From contig JAHBUR010000006.1 of NCBI GenBank assembly GCA_019637975.1, positions 99,773-163,772 on the forward strand: a stretch of 64,000 bases of DNA, written 5' to 3'. The position numbers and the translations under genes are program-made. The notes under the pieces were generated by a model. It was not told the origin of the DNA and made no database searches. It saw nothing but the letters and a program-made list of their open reading frames with translations. How positions within the stretch are numbered: the first letter of the stretch is position 1; each line of letters begins with the position of its first letter. This stretch comes from Bacteroidota bacterium. GTDB taxonomy: Bacteria > Bacteroidota > Ignavibacteria > UBA10030 > UBA6906. Positions 60,572 to 64,000 of the stretch are shown one piece after another.

Positions 60572-62809
60572 ATGAATCCACCCTCGATTCTTTCACAACC
60601 TGTCCAATACGTCAAAGGTATCGGCGAGCGTCGTGCCGACGTACTGAAAAAATTCGGCGTTTCTACCGTTCACGATCTCCTCTTCTACGTCCCGCGTCGA
60701 TATCTCGACCGGACTTCCGTCGTTACGATTGCACAACTTCGCCAAACATACTTCAGGCCGGTGAATCGTGAAGAGGAATCGCTTAATGTCAAGAAGGACT
60801 ATACTGTCGTTGGCGACATCCGTTCCTTTCGTGTGATGGGTGTGGGGAAGAAGGCGAGGTTTGTCCTGATTCTCGGTGACGCAACAGGGACAATGCAATG
60901 TGTCTGGTTCGGCGGCGTGAACTATTGGAAGACTCGATTCGCTATCGGTGAAGTGCTGGCTGTTTCAGGCCAGCCGACGGCATTCGGCGGCAACCTCCAA
61001 TTCGTTCATCCCGACATTGACAAGATTGCTGAGAAACCGCTGCTCGAAGAAAAGGATGAGCCGATTGATTGGACGAAGACGCTCAACACAGGCGGGCTCG
61101 TTCCGCTCTACCCCTCGGGTAAGGAACTTGAACGGGTTGGGTTGGATAGCAGCGGATTCCGCCGCATCATCGGCAACACAATTCGCCAATACGTTGATCG
61201 AATCGATGAAACTCTGCCACGATCTCTTCTCGAACTGCAACGTCTGCTTCCGCTCGGCACCGCACTGCAGAATGTCCACTTCCCGCAGGCGACATCCACC
61301 TTGTCGGAAAGTCTTCGTCGCTTGAAATATGAGGAATTCTTCTACTTTCAAATAAAATTAGCCCTCAAACGGCAGGGCGTGAAAACCGACACGCACGGCA
61401 TAGCGTTCAACATACACAGCAAACTGGCGCGGCAGCTTGTGGACTCTCTTCCCTTCAAACTCACACAAGCACAAATCCGTGTTATCAAGGAAATCACGTC
61501 GGACATGGAATCGCCGAAGCCAATGAACCGGCTACTGCAAGGAGACGTCGGAAGCGGAAAAACGGTTGTTGCACTTGTTTCCATGTTGATTGCTGTGGAG
61601 AACGGCTATCAATCCGTGTTTATGGCGCCGACGGAAATTCTTGCCGAGCAGCACTACAAGACCATGGCATCATTGCTGCAAGGAATAGATGTCAACGTGC
61701 GGCTGCTTGTCGGTGCGCAGAGAACGAAGCTACGCCGCGACATTCTTGATGATGTCGGACGTGGCACAGCGCAGATTGTTGTCGGTACTCACGCATTGTT
61801 TGAGAGGGATGTGGAATTTGCCAATCTCGGCTATGTTGTAATTGACGAACAACATCGGTTCGGAGTTCTGCAACGGCAATCTTTGCAGAAGAAAGGGAGA
61901 AATCCCGATGTGCTTGTGATGACCGCAACACCAATTCCCCGCACACTTTCATTGACGCTTTATGGCGACCTTGACGTTTCAGTAATCAATGAATTACCGA
62001 AAGATCGGAAACCTATTAAAACAGTTCTCCATTATGAAGAAGAGAAACAGTCCGTCTTCACGTTCGTGCGCGAGCAGATTCGTCAGGGAAGGCAGGCGTA
62101 TTTCGTCTATCCGCTGATTGAGGAATCGGAAAAAGTCGATCTCAAAGCGGCGACGGTTCATTGTGAAGAATTGCAGGCGAAGGTGTTTCCCGACCTTCGC
62201 CTCGGTTTGCTGCACGGCAGACTTTCGAGTGAAGAGAAGGATGGCGTGATGCGGCAATTCAAGAATCGTGAACTCGATATCCTCGTCGCAACGACGGTGA
62301 TTGAAGTCGGTATTGATGTGCCGAATGCTTCGATGATGGTGATTGAGAATGCAGAACGGTTCGGACTCTCACAACTGCATCAACTGCGCGGACGCGTGGG
62401 AAGAGGAAGCGAACAATCGTATTGCATTCTTCTTTCAAAGAAATGGATTGCTGCAATAGCAAACCGGCTCAAGGGTGATCCGGTTCAATGGCAGGAATCT
62501 CTTGACGAGCAGCGCCTCGCGGAACGCCGACTTGCAACGATGGTGCAAACGCATGACGGGTTCAAGATTGCGGAAGTCGATTTGCAGTTACGCGGTCCCG
62601 GTGATTTCTTCGGTACGCGTCAAAGTGGTTTGCCCGAGTTCAAGGTTGCGGATATACTTGCCGATTCTCAACTGCTTGACGAAGCACGGCGTGACGCGTT
62701 CGCAATCATCGAGCGTGATCCTCAACTTAAACTACCCGAACATCAACCCATCAAAGAACATCTTCTCTCGCTTCATCGTGATGCGTTCGCTCTCATGCGC
62801 GTCGCGTAA
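60572..62809 (+). CDS. recG: ATP-dependent DNA helicase RecG
   Basis: A 745-residue RecG. The N-terminal wedge/OB domain (about 60-190) has DLLFYVPRRYLDRT. The helicase core shows GDVGSGKTVVALVSM (Walker A), the DEQH box VIDEQHRFGV, MTATPIPRTL, and the motif VIEVGIDVPNASMMVIENAERF then LHQLRGRVGRG. It regresses stalled forks and Holliday-type junctions. It is a little longer than E. coli RecG, as in many phyla. It starts 47 bases after the permease. Confidence 0.96.
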   Translation: MNPPSILSQPVQYVKGIGERRADVLKKFGVSTVHDLLFYVPRRYLDRTSVVTIAQLRQTYFRPVNREEESLNVKKDYTVVGDIRSFRVMGVGKKARFVLILGDATGTMQCVWFGGVNYWKTRFAIGEVLAVSGQPTAFGGNLQFVHPDIDKIAEKPLLEEKDEPIDWTKTLNTGGLVPLYPSGKELERVGLDSSGFRRIIGNTIRQYVDRIDETLPRSLLELQRLLPLGTALQNVHFPQATSTLSESLRRLKYEEFFYFQIKLALKRQGVKTDTHGIAFNIHSKLARQLVDSLPFKLTQAQIRVIKEITSDMESPKPMNRLLQGDVGSGKTVVALVSMLIAVENGYQSVFMAPTEILAEQHYKTMASLLQGIDVNVRLLVGAQRTKLRRDILDDVGRGTAQIVVGTHALFERDVEFANLGYVVIDEQHRFGVLQRQSLQKKGRNPDVLVMTATPIPRTLSLTLYGDLDVSVINELPKDRKPIKTVLHYEEEKQSVFTFVREQIRQGRQAYFVYPLIEESEKVDLKAATVHCEELQAKVFPDLRLGLLHGRLSSEEKDGVMRQFKNRELDILVATTVIEVGIDVPNASMMVIENAERFGLSQLHQLRGRVGRGSEQSYCILLSKKWIAAIANRLKGDPVQWQESLDEQRLAERRLATMVQTHDGFKIAEVDLQLRGPGDFFGTRQSGLPEFKVADILADSQLLDEARRDAFAIIERDPQLKLPEHQPIKEHLLSLHRDAFALMRVA

Positions 62810-62949
62810 TGCATGACGAATCCTCTATCTAACTTTTTTCAAATCATGTCAAGAGAAATCGTTCGCACCAGAAGATTTTTTTGCGAATGAATGTCAAGAC
62901 GCATCTTGTCAGTTGGCATGAGAAATTTTTCAGAAAATGCAGTTTTTCC

Positions 62950-62977
62950 TTGACAACGTTGCAGATTTGTTTATATT
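62950..62977 (+). promoter_or_regulatory. Probable promoter of the ATP-grasp ligase gene
   Basis: TTGACA and TATATT are separated by 16 bases, about 75 bases upstream of the ligase ATG. It lies in a 244-base AT-rich intergenic gap after recG in which nothing else was recognised. Confidence 0.6.
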
Positions 62978-63053
62978 ACTCACAAGTAATTGTTGTTCAA
63001 CTTCTTAAGGAGAGTTTCTGGAACCTGTACATGAAAAGCTTTCGCACAGCCCG

Positions 63054-64000
63054 ATGACAGTGGCACTCATCTACAATTTGAAAGCGGAAGCACTCTCTCA
63101 TCTCTCACACGATGACGACGGCCAGCAACTCTCTTCTCCAAACACATCTCCTTCCGATTCCGCGCTCGACCTTCGCAAGCGTCATAAAGAAAAAGATATG
63201 TACGCCGAATGGGACACGGAAGAAACCGTGAACGCCGTCCGTGATGCAATTGCCGAGCGATACAAAGTGACAATGATCGAGGCAAACGAGCAAGCGTATT
63301 CCAAACTGATTACGGTACGGCCCGATTTTGTATTCAACATCGCCGAGGGGCTGCACGGAGTTTCCCGCGAAGCCCAGATACCGGCGATGCTTGAGATGTT
63401 ACGGATACCGTATCTGGGTTCAGACCCTTTGACGTTGGGGATTTGTCTCGACAAAGCTCGGGCAAAAGAGATTCTCTCCTATCACAAAATCCCGACAGCA
63501 GGCTTCACCGTCATCAGTTCCATGGGACAGTTCGAGGATGTGCGGCTGAAGTTTCCGGCTATCGTTAAGCCGCTGCACGAGGGGTCGAGTAAAGGGATAT
63601 ACAACTCGTGCGTTGTTCGCAACCCCGACGAACTTGCCAACGAAGTCAAGATCATACTCGACACGTACAACGAGCCTGCACTTGTCGAAGATTTTCTGCC
63701 GGGACGAGAATTTACGGTTGCTATGCTCGGAAACGGCGACGACGTGCAGGTTCTGCCCATTGTCGAACTCAAGTTTGACGCCCTTCCTCCCGGCGTCAAT
63801 CCCATCTACTCCTATGAAGCCAAATGGATTTGGGATCAGCGTGACACACCGCTGGATGTCTTCGAGTGTCCGGCACAAATTGACGATGCTCTAACTCATG
63901 AAATATCAAGGATTTGCAGGGATGCCTACCGTGTATTGAATTGTAAGGATTGGTCTCGGATCGATGTCCGGTTGGATTCTCATGGTCGTCCCAACATTCT
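63054..64000 (+). CDS. D-alanine--D-alanine ligase-like ATP-grasp protein, 3'-truncated
   Basis: The frame is open from ATG 63054 to the right edge, giving 315 residues without the C-terminus. It has the Ddl-type fold: an N-terminal domain with FNIAEGLHGVSREAQIPAML and LEMLRIPYLGSD, then the ATP-grasp domain with FPAIVKPLHEGSSKGIY, EDFLPGREFTVAML and WSRIDVRLDSHG. The inserted polar stretch around residues 19-45 is unusual for Ddl, so a related carboxylate-amine ligase is possible. No Shine-Dalgarno precedes the ATG. An in-frame CTG at 63018, six bases after AAGGAG, is an alternative start, and an out-of-frame ATG at 63031 opens an 8-codon leader ending in ATGA overlap. Confidence 0.82.
   Translation, partial: MTVALIYNLKAEALSHLSHDDDGQQLSSPNTSPSDSALDLRKRHKEKDMYAEWDTEETVNAVRDAIAERYKVTMIEANEQAYSKLITVRPDFVFNIAEGLHGVSREAQIPAMLEMLRIPYLGSDPLTLGICLDKARAKEILSYHKIPTAGFTVISSMGQFEDVRLKFPAIVKPLHEGSSKGIYNSCVVRNPDELANEVKIILDTYNEPALVEDFLPGREFTVAMLGNGDDVQVLPIVELKFDALPPGVNPIYSYEAKWIWDQRDTPLDVFECPAQIDDALTHEISRICRDAYRVLNCKDWSRIDVRLDSHGRPNI

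Overview
The window looks like a stretch of chromosome from a Gram-negative (two-membrane), heterotrophic bacterium with balanced base composition. Lipid A genes (lpxB, lpxK), two probable outer-membrane beta-barrels, lipoproteins, a K+-dependent type membrane pyrophosphatase, pyruvate phosphate dikinase and several TTGCAW-N17-TATATT promoters fit the Bacteroidota/Chlorobiota (FCB) group, perhaps an Ignavibacteria-like lineage. That placement is inference; no rRNA or tRNA gene was seen. The first gene is cut by the left edge and the last by the right edge.

Layout: 1-2.4 kb, tandem paralogous outer-membrane-type proteins. 2.5-6.9 kb, rhodanese, pdxB, acetyltransferase, polyphosphate kinase. 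7.0-12.9 kb, a full set of genes for trans-4-hydroxyproline breakdown (epimerase, D-hydroxyproline dehydrogenase, deaminase, ketoglutarate-semialdehyde dehydrogenase), interrupted by a small Y1 transposase unit with hairpin flanks and by a GxxExxY cassette with inverted-repeat ends. 12.9-13.1 kb, a probable small RNA with its own promoter and terminator. 13.1-19.4 kb, PhoH-like ATPase, M24 peptidase, GHL10-type lipoprotein, Nudix hydrolase, truA, thioredoxin-like protein. 19.5-23.2 kb, methionine synthase split over two genes. 23.3-31.1 kb, cyclase-like DUF2652 protein, sugar kinase, pruA, zinc-ribbon protein, sucC, gatB, tpiA. 31.2-42.5 kb, a GH2-like protein fused to membrane helices, smc, phosphatase, methyltransferase, lpxB, TPR lipoprotein, lpxK, glutamine amidotransferase. 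42.5-52.8 kb, ppdK, queA, K+ uptake pair, permease, ispD, plsY, gpsA. 52.9-58.6 kb, membrane pyrophosphatase, small membrane and secreted proteins, DedA protein, NhaC-type antiporter. 58.6-64 kb, four-helix-bundle protein cassette, permease, recG, ATP-grasp ligase.

The most unusual signal is a set of six imperfect palindromes lying between co-oriented genes (7941-8019, 11125-11592, 14471-14547, 21365-21470, 27042-27106, 58589-59136). Their arms are built from short 7-9 nt direct repeats (18 bp units in the last one). Four are empty hairpins; two enclose a single small gene, once a PD-(D/E)XK-like GxxExxY protein and once a 23S-intervening-sequence-type four-helix bundle. Three share one sequence family (CGCGAAGG units) and the other three have unrelated arm sequences with the same design. 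I read them as one class of intergenic insertion cassette. One lies exactly between the two halves of metH, and one supplies the stop codon and last codons of its upstream neighbour.
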